This document shows, one piece after another, positions 53,740-62,365 of a stretch of DNA of 64,000 bases. The stretch is from Mojavia pulchra JT2-VF2 (GTDB lineage: Bacteria > Cyanobacteriota > Cyanobacteriia > Cyanobacteriales > Nostocaceae): NCBI GenBank assembly GCA_019359325.1, contig JAHHHN010000005.1, forward strand, positions 62,001 through 126,000, read 5' to 3'. A program made the position numbers and the translations under genes. The notes beneath the pieces were generated by a model. That model was not told where the DNA came from and made no database searches. It saw nothing but the letters and a program-made list of their open reading frames with translations. Each line of letters opens with the position of its first letter. The first letter of the stretch is position 1.

Positions 53740-55767
53740 TTATCGGGATTTTAAGTCGGCGATCGCACCTTTGGTCATGGCAGCAATAGCTTTATCGGTC
53801 GCTTTTGGCAAATGATAATACTTACCTCCCGCAGTTTGCGCTAATTCCTTAGCAAAGCCAGTAGAAACAAATTTACTCTCCGTATCAATTACTAATAGTT
53901 GCATCCCCAAAGCTCGGATTCGAGCAGCAATTTCTAACAATTCGGCTTTGATATCTGGCTTCTCACCTGGTTCTAGCTGTTCACCTAAAGAACGTGCTAA
54001 GGGAATATTGCCCCGCCCATCGGTTATCGCTACAACCACGACTTGCCCAATATCTCCACTCATTTGGGCATTCAAGCCAACGCGTACAGCTTGGGTTAAA
54101 CCATGAGCTAAGGGCGAACCACCGCCACAAGGCAACCTTTCCAAACGGTTACGTGCCAAGGCTATCGAACGTGTTGGAGGTAATAACACCTCTGCTTGTT
54201 CTCCTCGGAAGGGGATTAAAGCCACCTGGTCGCGGTTTTGATAAGCTTCGGTTAAAAGTTGCATTACTGCACCTTTAGCTGACTGCATCCGATTTAGAGC
54301 CATAGAGCCAGAAGCATCTACCACAAACACTATTAGCGCCCCGGCTTTGCGTACCAAGCGCTTGGCGCGAATGTCTCCTTGTTCGACAATTACTTTGCGA
54401 TCGGGGTGTCTTTCGCGTCGTGCTTTTTGATATGGAGCAGCAGCTCTCAAGGTAGCATCTACTGCAATTCGTCTCACTTTGCCTTTGGGCAACATTGGCT
54501 TAATATAGCGTCCTCGGTCTTCGGAAAATATCACACTCCGACTACCAGATTTGCCTTGGCGCTTGGCCATTTGGGCAAAATAAAGCACGCTGTCATCGAG
54601 GATTACCCCTTCCGGATCAAAAATAAATTCTTCCGGGATGCTTGGTGGTTCTTGTTGTTCTTGCTCCTCTTGCTCTTCTTCCTGTTCGTCTTGTTCTTGT
54701 TCTGATTCGTCTTGAGCTTCAGGCGGGGGAGGAGGTGGCGGTGGTGGTGGTGCTTGTTCGGGTGGTGGTGTCTGCACGATTGTCGCCCGTGGTACAATTA
54801 CCAACTCTACAGCACGACGCAAATCTTCAGCATTGACTGTATTGCGTCCTTCCAAAGCTGCTGCGGCTTTGGCAACTCGCACAGCAAATAACTCAGCACG
54901 GTGTCCTTGGACTCCGCCACGAAGTGCCTCATCTACTAAATAAGCAATTTGTTCGCGGGTAATGGTTACATCTTTCAACCATTCCCGCGCCAGGATTATT
55001 TGAGTTTTGAGAGCGTCTAAGTCTTCATTATATTGTTGAAGAAACTCTTGGGGAGACTGGGAGTAAGCGATCGCTTGCTCTACTGCTTGTACTCTTTGAT
55101 CTAAGCCGAGTACACCGTCTGCTGAAAGGGCGATCGCAATTCTATCTAGTAAATGCTCCCGTAATGCTCCTTCTTCTGGGTTATAGGTGGCAATAAACAG
55201 TGACTTGCAGGAATGTTGAAAGCTTATGCCTTCTCGCTCTATTTGGTTGCGTCCCTCGGATAATACTGTCAGTAGCTGATTGCTGATTTGGTCATCTAGT
55301 AAGTTAATTTCGTCCACATATAAGACACCCCGGTTGGCTGTGGCGAGTAACCCAGGCTGAAATACAGTGTCTCCTTGTTTTACTGACTGTTCCACATCCA
55401 CAGAACCCAGGAGTCGGTCTTCTGTCACTCCTAGAGGAATTTGCACAAAAGGTGCAGGGATAATTTCGGTGGGAACATCTTGAATATCTTTATCTGCGTA
55501 TTCTGCTAAAAGTTTGTCATCCCAATCTTCTGGGTGATTAGGGTCGCAATTGCTGATTGAGCCTTGAACAACTTCAATCGGTGGTAGCAGAGCATGGATT
55601 GCACGAGCCATCACAGATTTTGCCGTACCGCGACGACCTGCGATCGCTACTCCCCCCAACCCAGGATCGACTGCTGCTAAAAGTAAAGCTAATTTAATTG
55701 CTTCTTGCCCAACTACGGCTGTTAGGGGAAAAGAAGTGATTGTAGGGTTAATAGTAGGCGCAGGCAT
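53740..55767 (-). CDS. chlD: Magnesium chelatase subunit D
   Basis: 675 residues from the ATG at 55767. Subunit of the ChlI/D/H complex inserting Mg into protoporphyrin IX, the first committed step to chlorophyll. N-terminal AAA domain with degenerate but recognisable Walker A ([17 protein letters not shown]) and ATYNPEEG; a central proline run and acidic Glu/Gln segment (about 340-380) is the usual linker; C-terminal VWA domain with MIDAS ([15 protein letters not shown]). chlI and chlH are not in the window. Confidence 0.95.
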   Translation of the reverse strand: MPAPTINPTITSFPLTAVVGQEAIKLALLLAAVDPGLGGVAIAGRRGTAKSVMARAIHALLPPIEVVQGSISNCDPNHPEDWDDKLLAEYADKDIQDVPTEIIPAPFVQIPLGVTEDRLLGSVDVEQSVKQGDTVFQPGLLATANRGVLYVDEINLLDDQISNQLLTVLSEGRNQIEREGISFQHSCKSLFIATYNPEEGALREHLLDRIAIALSADGVLGLDQRVQAVEQAIAYSQSPQEFLQQYNEDLDALKTQIILAREWLKDVTITREQIAYLVDEALRGGVQGHRAELFAVRVAKAAAALEGRNTVNAEDLRRAVELVIVPRATIVQTPPPEQAPPPPPPPPPPEAQDESEQEQDEQEEEQEEQEQQEPPSIPEEFIFDPEGVILDDSVLYFAQMAKRQGKSGSRSVIFSEDRGRYIKPMLPKGKVRRIAVDATLRAAAPYQKARRERHPDRKVIVEQGDIRAKRLVRKAGALIVFVVDASGSMALNRMQSAKGAVMQLLTEAYQNRDQVALIPFRGEQAEVLLPPTRSIALARNRLERLPCGGGSPLAHGLTQAVRVGLNAQMSGDIGQVVVVAITDGRGNIPLARSLGEQLEPGEKPDIKAELLEIAARIRALGMQLLVIDTESKFVSTGFAKELAQTAGGKYYHLPKATDKAIAAMTKGAIADLKSR

Positions 55768-55863
55768 TGTTTGCAAAATAGCTAGTCTCGGCTCTTAGCA
55801 TATCAATGTTCTGGCACATTTAGAATAAGTGTTGTGACAAGTTTCCCCAAGGGAGCAAAATGT

Positions 55864-56451
55864 ATGAGTATTGCTCAAGCTAAACGCTTCACTTTAGACG
55901 AATATCACAGACTTACAGAATTGGGCTTTTTCCATGAGGATGACCATATTGAATTAATCAACGGAGAAATCATCCAAATGGTATCAAAGGGTAGACCACA
56001 TGAAACTTGTTTGCGAAGGTTATGGAAAGAACTCCCAAAACTTGTAGGAGATAGGGCAACTTTGCAATCTCAAGCCCCAGTTACGTTACCTCCTAACAGC
56101 GAACCTGAACCAGATTTTGCTATTCTCCAAAACCGATCTGATGATTATCTATCCGCTCACCCTGCACCTACTGATGTGTTACTGGTCGTAGAGGTTTCAG
56201 ATTCTTCTTTAGATTATGACCAAGTTGTGAAAATTCCCCTTTATGCTAAAGCTGGAATTTCTCATTATTGGATATTCAATTTATTTGATAATCATTTGGA
56301 ATGTTACAGCGAACCCTATCAGGATAGTTTAGGTAAATCTGGTTATGCAAATAAACGAATTATTTTACCCGATCAAATAATATCTTTACCGGGCTTACCT
56401 GATTTATCTGTTGATTTAAGTAAGATATTCCCGCCAAAACTGAATTATTAA
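55864..56451 (+). CDS. Uma2 family (DUF820) PD-(D/E)XK endonuclease-like protein
   Basis: 195 residues from the ATG at 55864 (AAGGGA nine bases upstream); a GTG at 55834 extends without a Shine-Dalgarno. Core motifs: RFTLDEYHRLTELGFFHEDD, EPEPDFAIL, LLVVEVSDSSLDYD with the ExS/ExK position, and KAGISHYWIFNL. Same family as the gene at 16960 but clearly divergent. It lies 6 bp before a second PD-(D/E)XK-like gene. Confidence 0.85.
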   Translation: MSIAQAKRFTLDEYHRLTELGFFHEDDHIELINGEIIQMVSKGRPHETCLRRLWKELPKLVGDRATLQSQAPVTLPPNSEPEPDFAILQNRSDDYLSAHPAPTDVLLVVEVSDSSLDYDQVVKIPLYAKAGISHYWIFNLFDNHLECYSEPYQDSLGKSGYANKRIILPDQIISLPGLPDLSVDLSKIFPPKLNY

Positions 56452-56457
56452 TATTTT

Positions 56458-57066
56458 ATGGCTTATAGTGATTTCAAACTTGCTAATATCATCGATACTT
56501 TTGGTTTAATTATCCACGAGTCATCTGGAATGTTTGCAAGTGTACAGGAGCAAGAATGTAGTGATTTATTATCTACAATTCTTAGAGAAAATGTTGACTT
56601 AGCCGTAGCTATCAGTTCCGATAAAGCTCGTAGCGAAATGATAATTAGCCCGATTTTATTAGAAATTAGACGCAAATTTAATTATGAAATCAGTTTGTTT
56701 TCTGGAGTCGATTTTACTGTTGATAGCCAACGTGGGCTAAATGGTTTTTGTGATTTTATCTTAAGCCTGTCTTCCGAGCAGTTGCTTGTACGCAGCCCGG
56801 TGATTGTCCTTGTAGAGAGCAAAAAGGAAAACTTAAGGTCTGGTTTAGCACAATGTATTGCCGAAATGGTAGCTGCCCAATTTTTTAACGAGAAAAGTCA
56901 AAATCAAATCAAGGCTATATATGGTGCTGTTACTATCGGTACTATCTGGCAATTTATGAAGCTTGAAGGAAATATAGTTTCGATTGATTTGAGTGAATAT
57001 TATATCAATGATATTAAAAAAATATTAGGCATTTTGTATAGTGCGATCGCAGAAAGTAAGCTGTAA
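56458..57066 (+). CDS. Putative PD-(D/E)XK nuclease-like protein, partner of Uma2
   Basis: 202 residues. Residues about 80-150 show the restriction-endonuclease pattern: a Gly-Phe-x-Asp strand (GLNGFCDFILSL), the paired acidic-lysine strand (VIVLVESKKENL, E-x-K) and a following helix with conserved Gln (GLAQCIAEMVAAQFF). N-terminal ~70 residues are helical. It starts 6 bp after the Uma2 gene, so they are probably cotranscribed. Nuclease activity is inferred from motif spacing; it does not resemble any restriction subunit I know. Confidence 0.6.
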   Translation: MAYSDFKLANIIDTFGLIIHESSGMFASVQEQECSDLLSTILRENVDLAVAISSDKARSEMIISPILLEIRRKFNYEISLFSGVDFTVDSQRGLNGFCDFILSLSSEQLLVRSPVIVLVESKKENLRSGLAQCIAEMVAAQFFNEKSQNQIKAIYGAVTIGTIWQFMKLEGNIVSIDLSEYYINDIKKILGILYSAIAESKL

Positions 57067-57631
57067 ATTATTTATCAGTGTGAAAACTGAGAAAAGACTT
57101 TAGTTTAATTATTCAAGTTGATATATAGGAATCCGATTTGATTTTTGAACAAATGACCTACTCTTGAAGCTTAAGTGTAGGGGGGTAATGTACTGTAGTC
57201 AAAATGCTGTATTATTATTTACTAAAAAATATATTGACAACCGTATTCAGTTGTGTAAGTCTATATTTAGACAGCAAAACAACTGCGCTCTAAAGTAAAA
57301 CTCTCAGGTGCAAGTATTGGTAGCTGTCTCAGCGGTATAATTCCTATTTTACCTGCTATATTTCTTGTTTACCTTCGGCTGATTATTTAGCTGAATGTTA
57401 CTTTAAGACTTCTATAAATTTAGAGTCCAAGAACAAAAAGATTATTTATCTAAATGTTCATCCGGAAGTAAACGCGAAATGCAGCAGTTAAAGTAGGAAT
57501 TCTATAACTGAGACTGAAACTAATTCAGCTTGTAATAGTGAGACGTTGTACTATTAAAGCAATTTTTAGTACAAATATATTTTAGATGTATTATCTGTTG
57601 AAGCTGTCCAGTTCACTAAAATACTGGAACA
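57067..57631. other. AT-rich intergenic region upstream of the NYN gene
   Basis: No gene or repeat recognised over 565 bp. A TTGACA occurs at about 57234, but the best -10 candidate (TATATT) is 22 bases downstream, so a promoter is not claimed. Confidence 0.4.
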
Positions 57632-58423
57632 ATGAAAATGGTTGCTCATCTAGCCTCAAACGGACAAATAAATCAGCAGAAGCGTTTAGTTTCCATCTAT
57701 TGGGATTATCAGAATACTAAATTAAGCCTAGATACAGTCAAACTGTTATTGGACTTTTCCAAATGCAAAGGACGTTTAATTTGTAAAAACGTTTATTATA
57801 ATTCGCAGTGTGCAGATCAAGCTGCTGCAAGGAATAGTATAGCTAATCTTGATTTTAAGTGTCTTGATGTTCCTTGCCCTCTTAAAAACAGTGCAGACAA
57901 TCAATTAATAGCTGACTGTCTTGAAGATATTCACAGCAATGTATCTCCAGACATAGTTATTCTTATATCTGGAGATGGAGACTTTGTGAAATTGGTTCGG
58001 AATCTGCAAAAATTAGGTAAACAGGTTATCATTTTTGCTCAAATAGGTAATGTAAAACAAAAACTAAAAGAGCTTGCTGATGAATTTCGTTTTGTAGAGG
58101 AGTTACGTGAGTTAGTTGGTAATAAGGCTCAAACTCAAAACACTGCTGTTGATTCTCAAATTAATTACAATGAGGCTAAAGATTACTTGATTGCAGCTAT
58201 CAAAACTGCCTTAAGTCAAAATAAGCCTACGGCATTTGGCTGCATTGACAAATTGATGCGTCAGCTTTGCCCTAAATATCAGGGAGTTTCTTCTATTTGT
58301 ACATCTAAAGGCAATAAATTTAAAAAATTTAGTCAGTTTGTTGATGCTGCTGTAAAGGATGGGAAAGTCACAAGGCAGAATCAACAATTGTTTTTACATG
58401 AGTTAGACAAAGTTGCTGCTTGA
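57632..58423 (+). CDS. NYN (PIN-like) domain ribonuclease with C-terminal winged-helix-like region
   Basis: 263 residues. The NYN domain (about 20-160) has the expected acidic residues: D in SIYWDYQNT, D in NSADNQLIADCLED and the ISGDGDFVKLVRN pair. The C-terminal 75 residues (NYNEAKDYLIAAIKTALSQN, KYQGVSSICTSKGNKFKKFS, AAVKDGKVTRQ) resemble an OST-HTH/LOTUS-type RNA-binding unit, a pairing known from NYN proteins in bacteria and eukaryotes. Followed by tandem terminators and the RNase III gene. Confidence 0.75.
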   Translation: MKMVAHLASNGQINQQKRLVSIYWDYQNTKLSLDTVKLLLDFSKCKGRLICKNVYYNSQCADQAAARNSIANLDFKCLDVPCPLKNSADNQLIADCLEDIHSNVSPDIVILISGDGDFVKLVRNLQKLGKQVIIFAQIGNVKQKLKELADEFRFVEELRELVGNKAQTQNTAVDSQINYNEAKDYLIAAIKTALSQNKPTAFGCIDKLMRQLCPKYQGVSSICTSKGNKFKKFSQFVDAAVKDGKVTRQNQQLFLHELDKVAA

Positions 58424-58438
58424 ACTTGCTTTTGAGAA

Positions 58439-58466
58439 CCTAGTTGAGCAAAACAACTAGGTTTTA
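58439..58466 (+). terminator. Terminator hairpin after the NYN gene (first)
   Basis: CCTAGTT (58439-58445) pairs with AACTAGG (58455-58461), followed by a short T-rich stretch (TTTT). Confidence 0.7.
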
Positions 58467-58472
58467 TAAAAC

Positions 58473-58492
58473 ACCGCTATTCGCGGTTTTTT
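58473..58492 (+). terminator. Terminator hairpin after the NYN gene (second)
   Basis: ACCGC (58473-58477) pairs with GCGGT (58483-58487), 5-base loop, then six T. A stop signal here makes it unlikely that rnc is translated from the ATG at 58494. Confidence 0.75.
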
Positions 58493-58562
58493 CATGTTTA
58501 AAGATAATCAAACCTGCATAATTACCCAACAATCTATTTCTGCAACAAGCCAAATCATCAAA

Positions 58563-59246
58563 ATGCATAAACTTCTAACATTCCGCGATGAAAAACTTCT
58601 GCGTCGTGCGCTTACTCACCGTTCTTATGTTCATGAGAACCCAGGAGAAGGTGAACACAATGAACGTCTAGAGTTTCTTGGTGATGCTTTACTGAATTAC
58701 TTAAGTGGGGATTACCTCTATCATCGTCATCCAGAAAAGGGAGAAGATGAATTAACACGGCGGCGTTCGGCGCTGGTAGATGAGAAGCAATTGGCAAAGT
58801 TTGCCGAAGAGGTAGATTTAAACTTTAAGATGCGTTTAGGAAAAGGTGCTATTCAAGATGGAGGATACTATAACCCCAATTTACTCAGCAGTACCTTTGA
58901 AGCTGTCATTGCCGCTTACTATCTAGATAACGATTCTAATATTGAAGCAGTTCGTGCAATTATAGAACCACTGTTTGATTCAGTATCTGAAAATATTGTT
59001 ATAATTCGCTCTAATGTAGACTCAAAAAATCGCTTTCAAGAATGGGTGCAATGTAATATCACCCCAACTCCCCCCAAATATGTCACAGTGCAAATCGGTG
59101 GTTTATCTCATGCACCAGAGTTTTTAGCACAAGTTTTTGTGGATGAAAAAGTGTATGGAGAAGGTAAGGGACGCAACAAGAAAACTGCTGAGAAAGCTGC
59201 GGCTGAGGATGCACTAGCTAAGTTAAAAAAACAAGGGTTGTTGTAA
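58563..59246 (+). CDS. rnc: Ribonuclease III
   Basis: 227 residues from the ATG at 58563; a start at 58494 (250 aa) lies directly in the T-run of the preceding terminator, so the internal ATG, at a family-consistent distance before ALTHRS, is preferred. Signature NERLEFLGDALL with catalytic Glu/Asp residues, then TFEAVIAAYYLD, and a C-terminal double-stranded RNA-binding domain (YGEGKGRNKKTAEKAAAEDAL). Processes rRNA precursors and antisense duplexes. Confidence 0.9.
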   Translation: MHKLLTFRDEKLLRRALTHRSYVHENPGEGEHNERLEFLGDALLNYLSGDYLYHRHPEKGEDELTRRRSALVDEKQLAKFAEEVDLNFKMRLGKGAIQDGGYYNPNLLSSTFEAVIAAYYLDNDSNIEAVRAIIEPLFDSVSENIVIIRSNVDSKNRFQEWVQCNITPTPPKYVTVQIGGLSHAPEFLAQVFVDEKVYGEGKGRNKKTAEKAAAEDALAKLKKQGLL

Positions 59247-59262
59247 AGATGATTTTTTATTT

Positions 59263-59288
59263 AGCGCAAAGGAGTTGCACCTTTGCGG
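59263..59288. other. Convergent hairpin between rnc and the histidine kinase
   Basis: CGCAAAGG and CCTTTGCG form an 8-bp stem in the 56 bp between converging genes. Neither strand has the expected T-run after it, so its terminator role is doubtful. Confidence 0.4.
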
Positions 59289-59302
59289 TATAATTAGCTA
59301 TT

Positions 59303-60535
59303 TTAAATTTTCAATTGCAAAGGCAAAGTCACAGAGAAAGTGGAACCAACTCCTACCTGAGAAACTAAATTAATTTCTCCTTGCAGTAGTTTTACTAGTC
59401 GTAAAACTATTGCTAACCCTAGTCCAGTGCTTTCGGGAAGGTAAGACATATCGCTAGAACCTACTCGAAAGTACGGTTCAAAGATTCGGGTTTGGTTTTC
59501 TGGTGTAATACCAATTCCGGTGTCAGCAACTGCAATTACAAAGTGTGAGGGGATTGCTGATTCTGGATTTTGCAATACCTCACAGTTTATATTTATAGTT
59601 CCTGATTCTGTGTAGCGAATCGCATTGCTAACTAGATTTGTGACTATTTGTTGTAATTGCAAAGCATCTGTAATTACTTCTTCGCAAGCGCGTTCGCCTT
59701 TGGCGTTGGCGAAGCCATCGCAATCAACTACAATTTCTAAATTTTTCTCTCTAGCTAAAGGTTCCAACATTTCACAGACATTGCTAATTAATTCACGTAC
59801 ATCTGTAGGTGCTGGTTCAGGCATTATCTTTCCTGCATCATATCGTGAGAGTTCTAATACATCGTTGATTAGCCGCAGTAGGTGCCTACCATTACGTAAC
59901 ACGCGCTCAATATGTTCTACATTTATATAGTTCTCTATTACCGCAGTTTGCTGTCGTTGTTGGCGCAAAAATAGATCCGAGTAGCCAATAATTGAAGTTA
60001 GAGGACTTTTTAATTCGTGGGCTAGTTGGGAAAGATTATCTTGATTACTGCTAACTAAGCGATTTAATTCTTCATTATGCAGCCTAAGCGACAAATATAG
60101 TTGCTGTAGTTCTCGCAAACTTGCCTCAAAATAACTATTAAAACACCGGGCGATCGCTTCATCAATCACAGTATCAATCAAACGCATAGCACGAATGATT
60201 TCTGCTGGTGTTCCCTGCAATAAATATGTTTCTATAGTTTCAAATATAACTGTTCTTAGCAAATGATATTCTCGCGCAATTTCTGATGGGTCAAAGCCTT
60301 GTTCTGCCCGGAGTATTCCATGCTCCCAACTAGCAACAACTATTGATTTAACATCATTACCTTGAGATTTAGAAAGCACTGTTACCATCGCTTTAATAAC
60401 CTCAGGCAGATGATTTCTTATTGCTGTGTAAGATAAGTCATCAGCACTTTCAATATGCCTATCTTGACGAACCTCTTCCACCCACTTTTGAAGGATAGAT
60501 TCAGTTTTTTCAGCCAGTAATTGACTAAAATCCAT
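59303..60535 (-). CDS. Sensor histidine kinase with N-terminal RsbRD-like domain
   Basis: 410 residues, no transmembrane segment. N-terminal ~130 residues (ILQKWVEEVRQD, LLRTVIFETIETYLLQG, IDTVIDEAIARCFNSYFEA) resemble the helical RsbRD/STAS-associated sensor domain found in soluble cyanobacterial kinases. Phospho-acceptor histidine is in SQLAHELKSPLTSIIGYSD; ATPase boxes follow: LVSNAIRYTESG, VADTGIGITPE, STGLGLAIVL. A ~12-residue insert (GFANAKGERACEE) next to the N box is encoded by an inserted small repeat. The cognate regulator is not adjacent. Confidence 0.88.
   Translation of the reverse strand: MDFSQLLAEKTESILQKWVEEVRQDRHIESADDLSYTAIRNHLPEVIKAMVTVLSKSQGNDVKSIVVASWEHGILRAEQGFDPSEIAREYHLLRTVIFETIETYLLQGTPAEIIRAMRLIDTVIDEAIARCFNSYFEASLRELQQLYLSLRLHNEELNRLVSSNQDNLSQLAHELKSPLTSIIGYSDLFLRQQRQQTAVIENYINVEHIERVLRNGRHLLRLINDVLELSRYDAGKIMPEPAPTDVRELISNVCEMLEPLAREKNLEIVVDCDGFANAKGERACEEVITDALQLQQIVTNLVSNAIRYTESGTININCEVLQNPESAIPSHFVIAVADTGIGITPENQTRIFEPYFRVGSSDMSYLPESTGLGLAIVLRLVKLLQGEINLVSQVGVGSTFSVTLPLQLKI
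59682..59721. repeat. Small palindromic dispersed repeat inserted in frame in the histidine kinase gene
   Basis: TTCGCC (59693-59698) and GGCGAA (59708-59713) form a hairpin inside a GC-rich ~40 bp block that is out of character with the flanking AT-rich coding sequence. It adds about 12-13 residues without disrupting the reading frame. Confidence 0.6.
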
Positions 60536-61170
60536 TATCTTAAATATTACAAATAGATAGATGTTTAAAATTCCAGATGCAATTAGTCTATCAAGAGCGG
60601 TGTCAAAATTACAAAATTAAGAATAAAACAAAACTACCAAAAGATATAGATTTTACTTGATTTACTTATCAACCGCTGAATTACCGAAAGTCGGCGATAA
60701 AGCCCACTCCAACAAGAGGGGTAGGATGAATCTTCCCCTTGGCTTGGGGCATTGGGGAGCCAGTGTCGTGAGCGGGTTTCCGGACTTGAGGCAACTGGCG
60801 CGATCGGGCATTGGTGATTCTTCCCCATGCCCCATGCCCTTTTCCCACTTGGACGCGAAATCCCACTCATAGGGTGGGATGAGCTTAACTTGATTACTAA
60901 AACCGTATGTCTTAAGATAGAATGTATTATATTTAACTTAAACACAACAAAATAGCTAAAAGTACAACTCTGTTGATACTTGACTATTTAGCGTTGTGTA
61001 CCTCTCCAGGCAGGAGATTCGCTAGGTAGCACGGCTAAATATATAAACCCAGAGATTACCAAATACTTAAAATAGCTAATATATTTCGGTATTTAAATCA
61101 ACAGGTTTAATCTCAGGAGGTATGTTTTTACTGAGCAATCGTGTTATATTGTGCAAAATTAGAGTAAGTC
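60536..61170. repeat. Repeat-rich intergenic region with terminal-type hairpin
   Basis: GGGGCATTGGG/CCCATGCCC words fill about 60720-60845. ATCCCAC (60860-60866) and GTGGGAT (60874-60880) form a hairpin of the kind found at ends of IS200/IS605-type or derived non-autonomous elements, but no transposase or TnpB is present, so this is unproven. No gene. Confidence 0.45.
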
Positions 61171-61177
61171 AGCCTAA

Positions 61178-61343
61178 TCCAGCACATCGCGGTGCGTAAC
61201 GCTGGAGCGGAGGAACCAAATTGTGGGGCGTATCTTTATAAAAAGGATAAATGTGGAATCACATTTGATCCTTTAGAAGAGGGGCATCTCTCAGCCCTAG
61301 CCCGTCAGCTAACTTCGTAGGCATTGAGAGGAGACTGAAGAGA
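61178..61343 (+). promoter_or_regulatory. Candidate c-di-AMP (ydaO/yuaA-type) riboswitch
   Basis: Conserved ydaO-type elements occur in order: a closing P1-like stem CCAGC..GCTGG (61179-61183 with 61201-61205), GGAGCGGAGGAACCAAATTG, GGGGCGTATC, then AGCCCGTCAGCTAACTTCG and GTAGGCATTGAGAGGAGA. The tail GTCAGCTAACxTCGxAxGC is the most diagnostic part of the class. It ends about 85 bp before the permease start, so it should control the whole ABC-transporter operon by c-di-AMP. Other riboswitch families I considered do not fit. Confidence 0.75.
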
Positions 61344-61426
61344 TCACATTTTTGTAATCTCATCAGTGTCCAAGGCTGGTACTGCTCGGATTATTGTACC
61401 CGTGCTTACATCTGTTGAGGTTGTAG

Positions 61427-62278
61427 ATGATATTTCAACTAAATTTAGCAGCGATCGCTGCGATCGCCAGTCAAGCGGCGTGGAAAAAAGCAAAACCTGT
61501 AATTGCCAGGGATGTATTCTTTTTGCCCGCCTTGGGGTTTTTGGGGATAATCGTACTGTGGTGGGTTGTGGCGCTTGCCAATCACGAATTGATGCCCACT
61601 CCGCCGGAGGCGCTAGTTGCTAATCTGGATTATATCTTCAACCCGTTTTATGAGCGAGGCCCTGGCAACTTGGGAATTGGTTGGTTGTTGATAGCCAGTC
61701 TGCGACGGGTATTAATAGGTTTTGTGTTAGGTGCAGTTGTAGCTATTCCTTTAGGATTTCTCATTGGTATGTCTAAATCGGCAATGCTGGCGTTGAATCC
61801 TGTGATCCAAATTTTTAAACCCGTATCGCCTTTAGCTTGGCTGCCTATTTCCTTATCTATATTCCATCTGGCAGATCCTTCAGCCATTTTCGTAATTTTT
61901 ATAACCTCTTTATGGCCAACAATTATTAATACTGCTTTAGGAGTTTCTAGCGTACCTCAAGATTATTTAGATGTGGCACGAGTCCTAGAAATACCCCGTT
62001 GGCGGCGGATTACAAAAATTATTTGGCCTGCAAGTTTGCCTTATATTTTTACAGGTTTACGTATTAGCTTAGGGATTGCTTGGTTAGTAATTGTAGCTGT
62101 GGAAATGCTCACAGGTGGTATTGGAATTGGCTTTTTTGTTTGGGATGAATGGAGCCGTTTAAATCTGAGTTCAGTTTTTTTAGCAGTGCTGGTAATTGGT
62201 ATAACTGGGTTAATTCTTGATTATGCTGTGGGCAAACTTCAAGAATTAGTAACTCGCCGCCCCATAGCTTCTAAATGA
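61427..62278 (+). CDS. ABC transporter permease, NrtB/SsuC/TauC family
   Basis: 283 residues with six or so transmembrane helices. Binding-protein-dependent membrane component of the nitrate/bicarbonate/sulfonate/taurine family, with the EAA-type loop carrying VARVLEIPRWRRITKIIWPASLPYIFTGLR. The N-terminus (PALGFLGIIVLWWV) and the operon order permease-binding protein-ATPase match this family. The substrate cannot be fixed from the permease. Confidence 0.85.
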   Translation: MIFQLNLAAIAAIASQAAWKKAKPVIARDVFFLPALGFLGIIVLWWVVALANHELMPTPPEALVANLDYIFNPFYERGPGNLGIGWLLIASLRRVLIGFVLGAVVAIPLGFLIGMSKSAMLALNPVIQIFKPVSPLAWLPISLSIFHLADPSAIFVIFITSLWPTIINTALGVSSVPQDYLDVARVLEIPRWRRITKIIWPASLPYIFTGLRISLGIAWLVIVAVEMLTGGIGIGFFVWDEWSRLNLSSVFLAVLVIGITGLILDYAVGKLQELVTRRPIASK

Positions 62279-62365
62279 TAAAAATTGATTGAAAGCAAAA
62301 CAGTAAGATACAGCGAGACTCTGCGTGAGCTTACTACTAAATTAATCACCATTGGAGCTACAGAA

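Noticed and set aside
57234-57268. Promoter TTGACA...TATATT upstream of the NYN gene
   Set aside because: The spacer of 22 bases is too long for a standard promoter.
60690-60880. IS200/IS605-type element
   Set aside because: Only a hairpin of the right kind; no TnpA, TnpB or paired end found.
61366-61623. Plus-strand frame of 85 residues starting at a GTG
   Set aside because: It overlaps the permease gene in another frame and has cysteine/serine-rich noise typical of a shadow.
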